A stretch of 64,000 nt of DNA from an uncultured Thiohalocapsa sp. (GCF_913063425.1 NZ_CAJXYK010000024.1:1-64000); one strand, 5' to 3'; positions 16,057 to 25,730 are shown, counted from the first letter of the stretch. The notes: generated from the letters alone by a model not told the origin. Made by a program: numbers and translations.

Positions 16057-19000
16057 ATGACAGTCCCGCCCCAGCGCGATCAGCGCGTCGATGACTGGCT
16101 GGCCGGGCTCGGCCTGGCGGAGCTCGCCGATGTGCTCGCCCGCGAGCGCATCGACTGGGAGCTGCTGCCGGAGCTGGGCGCGGCGGACCTGCGCGAGCTC
16201 GGCATCCCCCTGGGCCTGCGCAAACGCCTGCTGCAGGGCCTGGAGACCCTGCGCGCGACACCGTCACCGGTCCGCTCGCCGCCGGCGGAGGACGGCGCCG
16301 AGCGCCGCCTGCTGACGGTGCTGTTCTGCGATCTGGTGGGCTACACGGCGCTTGGTCAGCACCTGGACGCCGAAGACCTGCAGGACGTGCTGGATGCCTA
16401 CCGCCGCTGCTGCGGCGCCGCCATCGAGCGCTTCGGCGGTCATGTCGCCAACTATCTCGGCGACGGCATCATGGTCTACTTCGGCTATCCCCGGGCCAGC
16501 GAGCAGGATGCCGAGCGCGCCGTGCACACGGCGCTGGACCTGATGCAGCGCCTGGCGGCCGAGCCCCCCGTGCACGGTATCCGCATCCAGGCGCGGGTGG
16601 GCATCGCCACCGGCCCGGTGGTGGTGGGCCGGCTCATCGGCCTCGGCACCGCCCGCGAGCGCTCCGTGGTGGGGGAGACGCCGAGCCTCGCGGCACGCCT
16701 GCAATCCCTGGCCGGCCCGGACGGCATCGCCGTCGCGGAGAGCACCCACAGGCTCACCGGCGGCTTGTTCGAGTGGCAGGACCTGGGCACGCATCCGCTC
16801 AAGGGGTTCGCGGCCCCGGTGCAGGCCTGGCAGCCGCTTGCGGTGCGCCAGGTGGAAAGCCGCTTCGAGGCCGTGCGCCAGACCGGACAGGGCGGCGCGG
16901 CGGACGGCCCGCCCATGGTGGGGCGGGAAGCGCCGCTGCGTGAGCTGCTGTCCCTGTGGCAGACCTGCGAGGCGGGCCGCGGCGCCCTGGTGCTGCTGCG
17001 CGGGGAAGCGGGCATCGGCAAGTCCCGGCTCACCCAGGCCCTGCGCGCCGCCGTGGCCCAGCGCACGCACCGGGCGCTGCGCATGTACGCCTCGCCCTAT
17101 TTCAGCAACACCGCGCTCTACCCGCTGATTGCGCAGCTGGAGCGCTCCGCCGGCTTCCACCGCGACGACAACACCGACACCCGGCTCGACAAGCTGGAGC
17201 GTCTGCTCGCCGAGACCGAGCAGAACCGCCCGGAGGTGCTGCCGCTGTTCGCCGACGTGCTGTCCCTGCCCACCGATCGCTGGCCGAGCCGCAACCTGAC
17301 GCCGCAACTGCGCCGCGCCGAGACCCTGCGCGTGCTGCTGGAGCGCCTGCGGCGGGTGGCGGCGGATGCCCCGGTGCTGCTGGTGCTGGAGGACCTGCAC
17401 TGGGTGGACCCCACCACCCTGGAGCTGCTCGCCAAGGCCGCGGACATGCTGGCGGAGCTGCCCATCCTGGTGGTGCTGACGGCGCGCCCGGAATTCAGTC
17501 ATCCCCTGTTCGACGCGGACACCGCCCACCCCGCCGCCCGGGTGCTGACCCTGGAACGGCTCGCACCCGGCGACACCGCCCGCGTCATGGTGGCCCTGGC
17601 CGGCAAGCCCCTGGCGCCGCGACTCTACGAGCGCATCCATGCCAAGGCGGACGGCGTGCCCCTGTTCGTCGAGGAGCTCACCAAGAACCTGCTGGAGAGC
17701 GACGCCCTGGAGGAGCGCGACGGCGAGCTGCGGGCCGCGGGCGGCGACGACGCCCTGGCCATCCCGGACACCCTGCAGGACTCGCTCATGGCGCGCCTGG
17801 ACCGCCTGGAGGATGCGCGGGAGCTGGCGCAGGTGGGGGCGGTCATCGGCCGGCAATTCAGCGCGGCGCTGCTGGCACGGGTGCTGGAGCGCGAGCCGGC
17901 GGCGCTGGCGGCGGGCCTCGGCCGTCTTGCGGACGCGGAGCTGGTGTTCACCAGCGGCAGCGACGCCCACCGCCAGTACAGCTTCAAGCACGCGCTGGTG
18001 CAGGACGCGGCCTACAACAGCCTGCTGCGCCGTCGCCGCCGGGGCCTGCACGGCCGGGTGGCGGATGTGCTGGAGGCGGAGTTTCCGGAAGTTGTCGCGG
18101 GCGAGCCCGAGCTGCTCGCCCACCACCATGCCGGGGCGGACCACCCGGACCGCGCCGCGGGCTATTGGCAGCGCGCCGGCGAGCGGGCCCTGCAGCGCTC
18201 CGCCAACGAGGAGGCCATCGCCTACCTGGACCGCGCGCTGCCCATGGTGGAGCGGCTGCCGGCATCGGTGGCGCGCAATCAGCTGGAGCTGGGGCTCTAC
18301 GCCAGTCTGGGGCCGGCGCTGATGATGGCCCGCGGCTACACCGCACAGGAGGTGCAGCGGGCCTATGCCCGCGCCGGCGAGCTCTGCTCCCAGGTGGGGG
18401 AGACGCCGTTGCTGGTGCCGGCGCTGTTCGGGCTCTGGATCCACTACGCCGCGCGCTTCGAGCTGGCCGAGTGCCGCCGCATGGGTGAGCAGCTGTTCGC
18501 CGTCGGTGCCGCGTCGGGAGATCCGGACCTGATCCTGGAGACCCACGTGGTGCTGGGTGCGACGACTTTCCACATGGCCGAGCTGGACAAGGCCGCCTCG
18601 CACCTGCGCCACGTGGTGGCGCATTACGACCCGGTGCGCCACGGCGAGCACGCCTACACCTACGGGCAGGACCCCGGGGTGGCGGCCGGGGTGTATCTGG
18701 CCAATGCGCTGTGGTGCGCGGGCGCCCGGGAGGATGCCCTGGCCAGCCTGGATCAGGCCCTGCGCCTGGCCCGGGACCTGGGCCATCCCTACAGCCTGGC
18801 GCTGGGACTGGTGTTCGCGGCGCGGGTGCAGCAGAAGGAGCGCGATGCGGCAGCCACGGAGCGGCTGGCGCAGGAGGCCGTGAGCCTGGCGCAGCGCCAG
18901 GGCTTCCCGGCGGTGCTGTGCATGGCCCAGGGGCTGCTCGGCTGGGCGCTCGCGGCCCGCGGCGAGCATGCGGCGGGCCTGGAGGTGCAGCGCCAGGGGC

Positions 19001-19320
19001 TCGACTTCGGCCAAGCCATCGGCCACGGCGTCTCCCGCGCCTGGTTTCTGGCGCTGCTGGCGGACTCGGCGCTGGACGCAGGCGACCTGGATGCCGCCGG
19101 GGCGGCGCTGACGGAGGCCACCGCCAACATCGCCCGCATCGGCGCCCAGGCGGAGGAGGCGGAGGTCTACCGGGTGATGGCGCGCCTGCACGCCCACCGC
19201 GGCGAGGACGCGGCGGCCCAGGAGTGGCTGCACCGGGCGCGGGAGCGTGCGCAGGCCCAAGGGGCGCTCGGCTGGCACCGGCATCTGGATGCCCTTGCCG
19301 CAGAGACCGCGACCGGCTGA
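16057..19320 (+). CDS. SAM domain-class III adenylate cyclase-AAA ATPase-TPR protein
   Basis: A 1087-residue signalling protein. N-terminal SAM domain (about 5-65; VDDWLAGLGLAELADVL), class III nucleotide cyclase domain (about 85-255) with both metal aspartates in LFCDLVGYT and YLGDGIM, an AAA_16-type ATPase (about 290-560; GEAGIGKSRL with Lys322, then VLLVLEDLHWVD), and TPR-like helices to the end (about 640-1080). This architecture is a known family in proteobacteria, thought to make cAMP in response to signals sensed by the ATPase/TPR part; the ligand is unknown. The start at 16057 is the ATG just before the SAM domain; no clear ribosome-binding site. Its position behind the c-di-GMP gene suggests linked second-messenger control. 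Confidence 0.85.
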   Translation: MTVPPQRDQRVDDWLAGLGLAELADVLARERIDWELLPELGAADLRELGIPLGLRKRLLQGLETLRATPSPVRSPPAEDGAERRLLTVLFCDLVGYTALGQHLDAEDLQDVLDAYRRCCGAAIERFGGHVANYLGDGIMVYFGYPRASEQDAERAVHTALDLMQRLAAEPPVHGIRIQARVGIATGPVVVGRLIGLGTARERSVVGETPSLAARLQSLAGPDGIAVAESTHRLTGGLFEWQDLGTHPLKGFAAPVQAWQPLAVRQVESRFEAVRQTGQGGAADGPPMVGREAPLRELLSLWQTCEAGRGALVLLRGEAGIGKSRLTQALRAAVAQRTHRALRMYASPYFSNTALYPLIAQLERSAGFHRDDNTDTRLDKLERLLAETEQNRPEVLPLFADVLSLPTDRWPSRNLTPQLRRAETLRVLLERLRRVAADAPVLLVLEDLHWVDPTTLELLAKAADMLAELPILVVLTARPEFSHPLFDADTAHPAARVLTLERLAPGDTARVMVALAGKPLAPRLYERIHAKADGVPLFVEELTKNLLESDALEERDGELRAAGGDDALAIPDTLQDSLMARLDRLEDARELAQVGAVIGRQFSAALLARVLEREPAALAAGLGRLADAELVFTSGSDAHRQYSFKHALVQDAAYNSLLRRRRRGLHGRVADVLEAEFPEVVAGEPELLAHHHAGADHPDRAAGYWQRAGERALQRSANEEAIAYLDRALPMVERLPASVARNQLELGLYASLGPALMMARGYTAQEVQRAYARAGELCSQVGETPLLVPALFGLWIHYAARFELAECRRMGEQLFAVGAASGDPDLILETHVVLGATTFHMAELDKAASHLRHVVAHYDPVRHGEHAYTYGQDPGVAAGVYLANALWCAGAREDALASLDQALRLARDLGHPYSLALGLVFAARVQQKERDAAATERLAQEAVSLAQRQGFPAVLCMAQGLLGWALAARGEHAAGLEVQRQGLDFGQAIGHGVSRAWFLALLADSALDAGDLDAAGAALTEATANIARIGAQAEEAEVYRVMARLHAHRGEDAAAQEWLHRARERAQAQGALGWHRHLDALAAETATG

Positions 19321-19345
19321 GCGCGGGGCGGGGGCTGCTGGTGGC

Positions 19346-22036
19346 TCAGATCTCGATGCTCTCGCCGATGCCCGCCGGCAGCAGATAGTCGCGGGCGCGC
19401 TGCTCGCCCTGGCTGCGCGCGCGGATGGCCGCGCCGATGGCGTCCAGGCGCCCGCGCAGCTCGCCCACCAGCTGCCACACCGCCGGCAGGTCCGCGAAGG
19501 ACGAGAAGCCGTAGGTGCCGAGGGGCTCGTCGCTCGGCTCGCTCAGCAGATGCACCATGAGGATCTGCTGGGCCGAGGCCCCGAAGCCCGGCAGGGCACG
19601 CATCAGGTCGTCCTCGCTGGCGCTGCACTTGTTGGTGGGCGCCGGCGCATACAGGGCGCCGGGCACATTGGGCACATAGCCGAACATGTCGTACTGGCCG
19701 TTGTTCACGGCGGCGTGTCCGGCGCTGGCGGTGTAGACGATCTGAGTCACCAGGTCGGCGAGCAGGGCACGGTCGCCGATGCCGCCGGCGCCCGGGAAGC
19801 CGCGGATGCGCCCGCCTGCGTCGGCGGCAAGCTCCTGCGCCCAGGCCTGGAGCTCAGTGTCGGCGACGACGCTGGCATCGTCCGGGTAGAAGAGCGCCAG
19901 ATAGCCGCTGACGAAGGCGTGCAGCGCGGCCCAGAGCGCCTGCACGTCCTCGCGGTAGTCGTAGCGGGGCAGGGCGTCCGCGTCCATGACGCCGCGGCGC
20001 TTCAGGTCTTCGATGGGGTGCATGTCGGCATAGGACCACTCGGCCCAGGCCCGGCCGAGCAGCTCCAGGCTGCCGGCGGCGCCTGCGGCCAGGGTCTTGT
20101 CGATGGGGCCGCCCGGCGCCAGCAGCTTGCGCCGCGCGGCGTCGTTGATGGCCATGGTGTAGCGGAAGTGCGGTGTGAGCAGGGCGCTCAGCGGGTGGTC
20201 CGGGTGCAGCTGCCGGGCGCTGGCGACGGCGAAGACCTCCATGACCAGATGCGTGTGCAGCAGGTGCACGACGATCTCGTGCATGTGCGCATCGGCGCTC
20301 TGTAGGAAGCGGGTCACGGTGAGCCAGAGCCAGGCCGGGTCCTTGGGCGTGAAGATGGGGTTGTGCGGGCCTGGCACCTGGCGCAGCTGGGCCGCGATGG
20401 GCAGAAGACGGCCGAGCCGGTCCACATAGAGCAGGCAGATGGGCGCGGTGAGATAGCCGTTCTTGGTGCTGATGGTCTCCAGCAGCGGATAGTCCAGCAG
20501 GTAGAGCCGCCGCGCCGCCATGGCCGAGGCCAGGGTCTCGCCCGGGTCCAGCAGCCCCTCGACCAGCGCGTCGGTCACCGGGAGCTTCTCCGGTAGGGCG
20601 TCGCAGCGCCGCAGCATCAGGGGATTGATGCCGGCCAGCCGCTGCCGGGCGTATTCGGCATCTTCTGTCCAGCGCCGCGCCGTCAGGGGCTTCTGGCGCA
20701 CGGAATAGAAGACCTCGTAGCGCCGGATGCCCTTGAGGCTGCCGAAGGTCCAGCGGGGCCAGGCGAGCAGCAGGTCCAGTACTGTCACCGCGAGGTCGCT
20801 GTTCATGCGCCAGCGCTTCTGCAGGTCGAAGGCCTCCCGCGCCGGCAGCGTTGCCACGTGCGGCGGGGCGTGCTCGGGGTGCGCCCAGCGGTAGGTACTG
20901 CGCGTCAGCGCCAGCTGCTCGTCACGCCGGCGACGACCGTCGGCGTTCTCGTCCTGCGGCAGGCGCAGGGCCTGCGGGCGGGTGTTGGGCTCCGGCACCT
21001 CGCGGGCGTCGGGGATGGCCCCGGGCATGCCGAACAGGCGGTAAGACAGCAGCCGCGCGCGCTTGGTCCAGATATCCAGCCGACGCAGATGGTTGAGCGA
21101 CGCCGGGTCATGGATGGAGCGGGCCTTGGGCACGCTCATGCACTTGGGCAGGTTCGCGATGTGGAACCACATGCGCTGGCCGGCGCGATAGTCCAGGGCG
21201 CGGTCCAGCGACACCTCCGCCAGCGGCAGCCAGGGGTGGGTGTCTTCGTTCCAGGGCTGCACGCAGTTGAGGATGGCGCGATCGTCGTCCGGGCGGCGGC
21301 GATGCAGCTGCAGCTCCAGGTGGTAGCGGATGGGGCCGCGGGCGATGCGGGCGGCCAGATCGTCCTTGAGGTAGTTGCGCGAGCGGGTCTCGCCGGGGCG
21401 GATCAGCTGCCGCCACAGGCATTCGAGCTCCGCCTCGGTGGCGCGGCCGTGGCCCTGCTCGCGGTCCTCCGGCAGCAGCCGGAACTTGATGTAGTAGTCC
21501 ACGCCGTCCGCGTCGCGAAAGCCGAGCGGGGTCTTGGAATGGTAGCGCAGCCGGGTGTAGCTCTCGGGGTAGCGCAGGGCGCCGCGGATGCCCGCGATCT
21601 CCTCCGGATAGCGCTTGAGGTAGGGGACGATGTAGGGGTCGCGACCGCGGATGGTGGCCCACATGAACTGCAGGAAGGTGTAGGCGTCTTCGAAAGGGCC
21701 GGCATCCCCGCTGTTCATCATCAGGTCCAGCGGGCTGTCGTAGGGCGCATCGGCGAGCTTGAGCGACGCCGCCCGGGCCACCAGCCGCGCATCGTCCATG
21801 TAGGAGACGCTCGCGTGCCGCAGCCGGCACGGGAACACCCGCCCGGGGGTGAAGAAGTCGTTCCGCGGAAAGGCAGGGTTGTCCACGATACGCACCCGGC
21901 CGGCCAGCGCCATGCCGTTCTCGTGCGACATCCGCACGCGCTTGAACAGGGAGTTCAGCGTGATCAGCAGCAGGATCAGGAAGCTCACCAGCGCCAGCAG
22001 CAGCCGGTCGTACAGAAACTGGAAGAACGCCTTCAC
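19346..22036 (-). CDS. Membrane-anchored catalase-like haem domain fused to lipoxygenase
   Basis: 896 residues. A membrane helix (8-28) is followed by a catalase-related domain (about 36-345) with distal His38 in MSHENG, the block RYHSKTPLGFRD and proximal haem ligand Tyr332 in RLLSYRLFG. After a charged linker comes a lipoxygenase domain (about 410-896) with iron ligands His586 and His591 (HEIVVH), His774 and Asn778 (HAAVN) and the required C-terminal Ile896. Related fusions (coral allene oxide synthase-lipoxygenase, Anabaena) make a fatty-acid hydroperoxide with one domain and rearrange it with the other. The haem domain resembles those more than true catalase. Start is GTG 22036, with GAGG 7 bases upstream. 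The cleavage product cannot be predicted. It is last in a minus-strand run with the sulfatase. Confidence 0.88.
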   Translation of the reverse strand: MKAFFQFLYDRLLLALVSFLILLLITLNSLFKRVRMSHENGMALAGRVRIVDNPAFPRNDFFTPGRVFPCRLRHASVSYMDDARLVARAASLKLADAPYDSPLDLMMNSGDAGPFEDAYTFLQFMWATIRGRDPYIVPYLKRYPEEIAGIRGALRYPESYTRLRYHSKTPLGFRDADGVDYYIKFRLLPEDREQGHGRATEAELECLWRQLIRPGETRSRNYLKDDLAARIARGPIRYHLELQLHRRRPDDDRAILNCVQPWNEDTHPWLPLAEVSLDRALDYRAGQRMWFHIANLPKCMSVPKARSIHDPASLNHLRRLDIWTKRARLLSYRLFGMPGAIPDAREVPEPNTRPQALRLPQDENADGRRRRDEQLALTRSTYRWAHPEHAPPHVATLPAREAFDLQKRWRMNSDLAVTVLDLLLAWPRWTFGSLKGIRRYEVFYSVRQKPLTARRWTEDAEYARQRLAGINPLMLRRCDALPEKLPVTDALVEGLLDPGETLASAMAARRLYLLDYPLLETISTKNGYLTAPICLLYVDRLGRLLPIAAQLRQVPGPHNPIFTPKDPAWLWLTVTRFLQSADAHMHEIVVHLLHTHLVMEVFAVASARQLHPDHPLSALLTPHFRYTMAINDAARRKLLAPGGPIDKTLAAGAAGSLELLGRAWAEWSYADMHPIEDLKRRGVMDADALPRYDYREDVQALWAALHAFVSGYLALFYPDDASVVADTELQAWAQELAADAGGRIRGFPGAGGIGDRALLADLVTQIVYTASAGHAAVNNGQYDMFGYVPNVPGALYAPAPTNKCSASEDDLMRALPGFGASAQQILMVHLLSEPSDEPLGTYGFSSFADLPAVWQLVGELRGRLDAIGAAIRARSQGEQRARDYLLPAGIGESIEI

Positions 22037-22263
22037 GGTGCAGCCTCGGCCGGAAACCAAGCCCGGACTGTACCGCAAAGGCCGAGCGCTGAATGCGCAT
22101 TATTCACCTTTACGCCAGCGATTCGGCTCGGTAATGAGTCAGGCGCGATCGACGACCCCGAGGAAGCGCTGGAGCCCGCGCCCTGGCGCCCGCGCTGAAG
22201 CACGGGCGCCAGCGGGCCGAAGACGCGTGTCGCGTCCCACGGACGCGGCGCTCGCCGGAGGGC
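22037..22263. other. Intergenic region between lipoxygenase fusion and sulfatase
   Basis: 227 bp. A locally A/T-richer patch at about 22090-22140 (with TGAATAAT on the minus strand) could hold the promoter of the lipoxygenase fusion. The part nearer the sulfatase carries a strong hairpin. No gene seen. Confidence 0.4.
22183..22212 (-). terminator. Hairpin after the sulfatase gene
   Basis: CTGGCGCCCG, a 10-base loop, CGGGCGCCAG: perfect 10-bp stem, 51 bases past the sulfatase stop. There is no clear U-run, so termination is tentative; it may separate the sulfatase and lipoxygenase transcripts. Confidence 0.4.
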
Positions 22264-25071
22264 TCAGTGCGGCCCACTCTGCAAGTGCTGGATCGGACTG
22301 CCGTCAACGGCGGTCGCCCGGGACGCCTCCAGTGTCTTGGCGTCCTCCGGCGTGAGCTGCGGGCGGTCGACCGTGATGGTCAGCTTGTTGAGCTGGGCGG
22401 TGAGCGGGAACGGCGGCTTGTAGTCGGCGTCGTTGACCCCGGTCAGGGTATCCGAGCCGATGTCGAAGCTCTCGTCCCACTGCAGGATGATGGGCAGCGT
22501 GTGCTTGAGCTTCTGCGTCTGCACAACCTCGCCATCCACCTTGAGGACGCCGGTGCCGGACTGTCCGATGCCGCTCATGTTGTTGTAGGCGAGGGTGCCA
22601 TCGCCAAGGCCGTCGTACTGGAAGTCGAACTCGATGGTGTGCTGTCCGGGGGAGAGCGCCTCTGGACCTTCCCACTTGACGCGCTTGAGGTTGATCAGGT
22701 TCCACAGGAAGACCGGCTTCCCATCGAGCAGGTAGAAACCGTAGCCGGCAAAGCGCCCGCCCGAGGTGAGGATCATGCCCTCGGCGCCACCCGCCGGCAC
22801 GGTGATGTCGGCCGTGATGGTGTAGGAGCTGTTGAGCAGAGACGGCGAGTCACCCTGGGGCAGACCGACCATCGGGCGCGTGTAGACGAACGCGGTGCGC
22901 CCGGCGGTGATGTTCGGGCGCGGTGCGGCCATGCGTGCCGCCACCGATGCATTGAGTGGAAACACCTGGTACTTCCTGGCTTCCGCGATGAACTTCTCCT
23001 TCAGCTCCGCCACCTTCTCCGGATGGTCGGCAGCGATGTCGTTGGACTGGGTGAAGTCTTTGGTCAGGTCGTAGAGCTGGAAGGTTTGGTTGTTGAGCGG
23101 GTCGGGATTGGCCGCGCCGAAGGCTTGCCAGGGCGCCCGATTGACCTTGGTGCTCAGCAGCCAGCCGTCGTCGTACAGCGCCCACTGCCCCATCATCTCG
23201 AAGTACTGGGTCTGGTGGCGCGCCGGTGCGTCGGCGTTTTCGGCGTCGAAGGTGTAGGCGAAGCTGGTGCCCTCGATGGGTGCCTGCTCGATGCCGTCAA
23301 CCTCCTCGGGTGCCGCGATGCCGGTGACCTCGAGGATAGTCGGCACGACATCGATGACATGGATGAACTGCTCGCGCAAAGCACCCTTGTCTTTGATGCG
23401 CGCCGGCCAGGCGACGACCATATTCTGGTTGATGGCGCCGAGCCGGGAGGCGTTCTGCTTGAACCAGTCGAAGGGCGTGTCGAAGGCCCAGGACCAGCCC
23501 GCGGACATGTGGTTGTAGGTCTCCTCGGTGCCCCAGACGTCGTACCACTGCATCTGGGTCTCCACCGGCATCTCATTGACGCCGTTGAAGAAGGCCACCT
23601 CGTTGGGGGTGCCGAGCGGGCCGCCCTCGGCGCTGGTGCCGTTGTCGCCGTTGATGTAGATGATCAGCGTGTTGTCGAGCCGACCCACGTCCTCGAAGGC
23701 CTGGACCACACGGCCGATCTCGTGGTCGGTGTAAGCGGCGTAGGCGGCAAAGACCTCCACCTGACGGATGAAGAGCTTCTTCTCGTCATCGGTGAGCTGG
23801 TCCCAGGGCTTCAGCAGCTCATCCGGCCAGGGCGTGAGCTGCGAATCCTCCGGAATCACGCCGAGCCGTTTCTGGTTCTCGAAGATCGTCTGGCGCAGCG
23901 CCTCGTAGCCGTCATCGAACAGGTTCATGGCCTGGATCTTCTCGACCCATGCCTGCGTGGGGTGGTGCGGCGCGTGCGTGGCACCCGGCGCATACTTGAT
24001 GAACAGCGGCTTGGACGGATCGGTCTGATGCACCCGGTAGATGTAATCGATGGCGTCATCGGCCATGCCGGTGATCAGGTTCCAGGTCCCCTCCTTGCCG
24101 TCGAAGGGATAGATCTGTGTGGTGTTGCGGAACAGGTTCGGCTGCCATTGGTTGGCGTCGCCGCCGACGAAGCCGTAGAAGTACTCGAAGCCCATGCCCG
24201 TGGGCCACTTGTCGAAGGGACCCGCCTGGCTGGCGGCGAAGGCCGGCGTGTTGTGGTCCTTGCCGAACCAGGCCGTGGCGTAGCCGTTCTCCAGCAGGAT
24301 GCGACCGATGGTGGCCTTGTCCTCGGCAATGATGCTGTTGTAGCCGGGATAGCCGGTGGACTGTTCCGAGATCACGCCGAAGCCGGCGGAATGGTGATTG
24401 CGGCCGGTGATCAGCGCCGCCCGCGTCGGCGAGCACAGGGCGGTGGAGAAGACGCGGTTGTAGCGCAGCCCCGCGTTGGCGATCTGGTCCATGGTCGGCG
24501 TCGGGATGACGCCGCCGAAGGTGCTCGGCACGCCGAAGCCGGCGTCATCGGTGATGATCAGCAGGATGTTCGGTGCCTCCTTGGGCGGCGCGATGCGCGG
24601 CGCCCACCAAGGCGTCGAGCTGAGCGCATCGTCCTTGATCACGCCGCCGAAGGGCGGTGCGGGTGCCGGGAGCTGCTCGCCGCTGATGGTCGCCGTGGCG
24701 TCGGGTGCGCCCATCGTGCCGGCGATCACCTCATAGCCCGCGGCATCCGCACTCGCGGCGCCCGCTGCTGCCGGCATACCCTGTCCCGGGATCGCGAGCT
24801 GCTGGCCCACGTCGATGACGTCAGTGCTCAGGTCGTTCTTTGCCTTCAACGCTGCGAGTGACACACCGAAGCGCGCGGCGATATCGGACAGGTCGTCGCC
24901 TGCTGCGACCTCGTAGGTGGACGTGTCAGGGTTGTAGGCGCCTTGCGCATGGGGACGGGCGCCTTGGTCCTCGGCCGCCGCGGCGGTGGCGAACAGCAGC
25001 ACCAGGCCCAGCGCGGCGGCGGTGAATCCACCTCGCCCCGGGCCGACGGCGAGCATCGGATCGAACATCAT
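22264..25071 (-). CDS. Exported arylsulfatase with N-terminal LysM domain
   Basis: 935 residues: signal peptide (about 15-33), LysM domain (about 50-100; TYEVAAGDDLSDIAARFGVS), linker, type I sulfatase domain (about 165-640) and a C-terminal beta-rich domain. The sulfatase signature is CSPTRAALITGR with Cys213, to be converted to formylglycine. Metal-ligand candidates are the DDAGFG aspartates and the DNGTS pair. Lysine and histidine of GKDH fit the active site. The sulfatase plus C-terminal part matches the long (about 780 residue) actinobacterial/proteobacterial arylsulfatases; LysM, which binds peptidoglycan or chitin-like glycans, is the unusual addition. No formylglycine-generating enzyme gene is nearby. 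GAGGAG stands 6 bases before the ATG. Confidence 0.88.
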   Translation of the reverse strand: MMFDPMLAVGPGRGGFTAAALGLVLLFATAAAAEDQGARPHAQGAYNPDTSTYEVAAGDDLSDIAARFGVSLAALKAKNDLSTDVIDVGQQLAIPGQGMPAAAGAASADAAGYEVIAGTMGAPDATATISGEQLPAPAPPFGGVIKDDALSSTPWWAPRIAPPKEAPNILLIITDDAGFGVPSTFGGVIPTPTMDQIANAGLRYNRVFSTALCSPTRAALITGRNHHSAGFGVISEQSTGYPGYNSIIAEDKATIGRILLENGYATAWFGKDHNTPAFAASQAGPFDKWPTGMGFEYFYGFVGGDANQWQPNLFRNTTQIYPFDGKEGTWNLITGMADDAIDYIYRVHQTDPSKPLFIKYAPGATHAPHHPTQAWVEKIQAMNLFDDGYEALRQTIFENQKRLGVIPEDSQLTPWPDELLKPWDQLTDDEKKLFIRQVEVFAAYAAYTDHEIGRVVQAFEDVGRLDNTLIIYINGDNGTSAEGGPLGTPNEVAFFNGVNEMPVETQMQWYDVWGTEETYNHMSAGWSWAFDTPFDWFKQNASRLGAINQNMVVAWPARIKDKGALREQFIHVIDVVPTILEVTGIAAPEEVDGIEQAPIEGTSFAYTFDAENADAPARHQTQYFEMMGQWALYDDGWLLSTKVNRAPWQAFGAANPDPLNNQTFQLYDLTKDFTQSNDIAADHPEKVAELKEKFIAEARKYQVFPLNASVAARMAAPRPNITAGRTAFVYTRPMVGLPQGDSPSLLNSSYTITADITVPAGGAEGMILTSGGRFAGYGFYLLDGKPVFLWNLINLKRVKWEGPEALSPGQHTIEFDFQYDGLGDGTLAYNNMSGIGQSGTGVLKVDGEVVQTQKLKHTLPIILQWDESFDIGSDTLTGVNDADYKPPFPLTAQLNKLTITVDRPQLTPEDAKTLEASRATAVDGSPIQHLQSGPH

Positions 25072-25174
25072 GGAGTCTCCTCGTTTGGCTCAGTGGGACG
25101 GTCAATCGAGACAAGGGGCACGCCGGGTGCTCCGCTGATCGGTGCGGTGCGGCCGCGAAAACCCATGGCATCGA

Positions 25175-25558
25175 TCAGGGTTGGTTGGGGATGTAGGCAT
25201 ACGCCTTGGGTACGTCCATGCCCTTGATGGTGAACGCCTGATCGCTCCAGAAGCTGCCGAGCTTGACGGTCTCGCCGGCCGGATACTCGCCGACGCGGCC
25301 ATCGCCGCTGCTCATGACTTCGTAGCTGCCTTCTCCCGGCGGCATCTTCAGGTAGACGGTGCAGGGGCTGGAGTTGCAGGTGCCGGTGTCGCCCGGCGCG
25401 AGCGTGATCTCGTCGAAGCCCGAAATATCCTTGTCGCCGGCCTGAAGCGTCGCAGCACTGCCGATCAGCAAGCAGAGCAGCGCGCCCGTGAGCACGCCCG
25501 GCAGCATGCGGTTGCCAATGGCATTGATGTGGACATCATGCTGGTTGTGCTTCTTCAT
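25175..25558 (-). CDS. Small exported protein of unknown function
   Basis: 127 residues with a signal peptide (about 22-45, ending near LQAGD). The mature part has two cysteines six residues apart (TCNSSPCT) that could form a disulfide, and a beta-rich, glycine-containing sequence. I do not recognise the family. GGAGG precedes the ATG at 25558. It lies between an outer-membrane barrel and the sulfatase on the same strand (172 and 103 bp away), so it may be an accessory of that set. Confidence 0.72.
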   Translation of the reverse strand: MKKHNQHDVHINAIGNRMLPGVLTGALLCLLIGSAATLQAGDKDISGFDEITLAPGDTGTCNSSPCTVYLKMPPGEGSYEVMSSGDGRVGEYPAGETVKLGSFWSDQAFTIKGMDVPKAYAYIPNQP

Positions 25559-25730
25559 CGGGTGTCCTCCGTCAGGGTGGTGATCGAGCGCTTGACGACT
25601 CAGTGCGAAATGCAATCCAGGTGCTCCAACAGCTTGATCGTCCAGGGGCCGGGCTGATCGCGCCGCGGTGGCCGCTGCACCCAGGGGGGCCGGTGCGCGG
25701 CCGATTGTCGGATCCAGGTGCCGCAGGCGC

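Noticed and set aside
16264-19284. Very long open frame antisense to the cyclase gene, and similar ones at 3243-4844, 39992-42022 and 47275-48900
   Set aside because: High-GC third-position effect: they mirror real genes with recognised domains, have odd composition (Gln/His/Arg/Val-rich) and no family features.
22037-22078. Longer lipoxygenase-fusion start at a TTG (22078)
   Set aside because: TTG without ribosome-binding site; GTG at 22036 has GAGG at the right distance and begins directly at the membrane helix.
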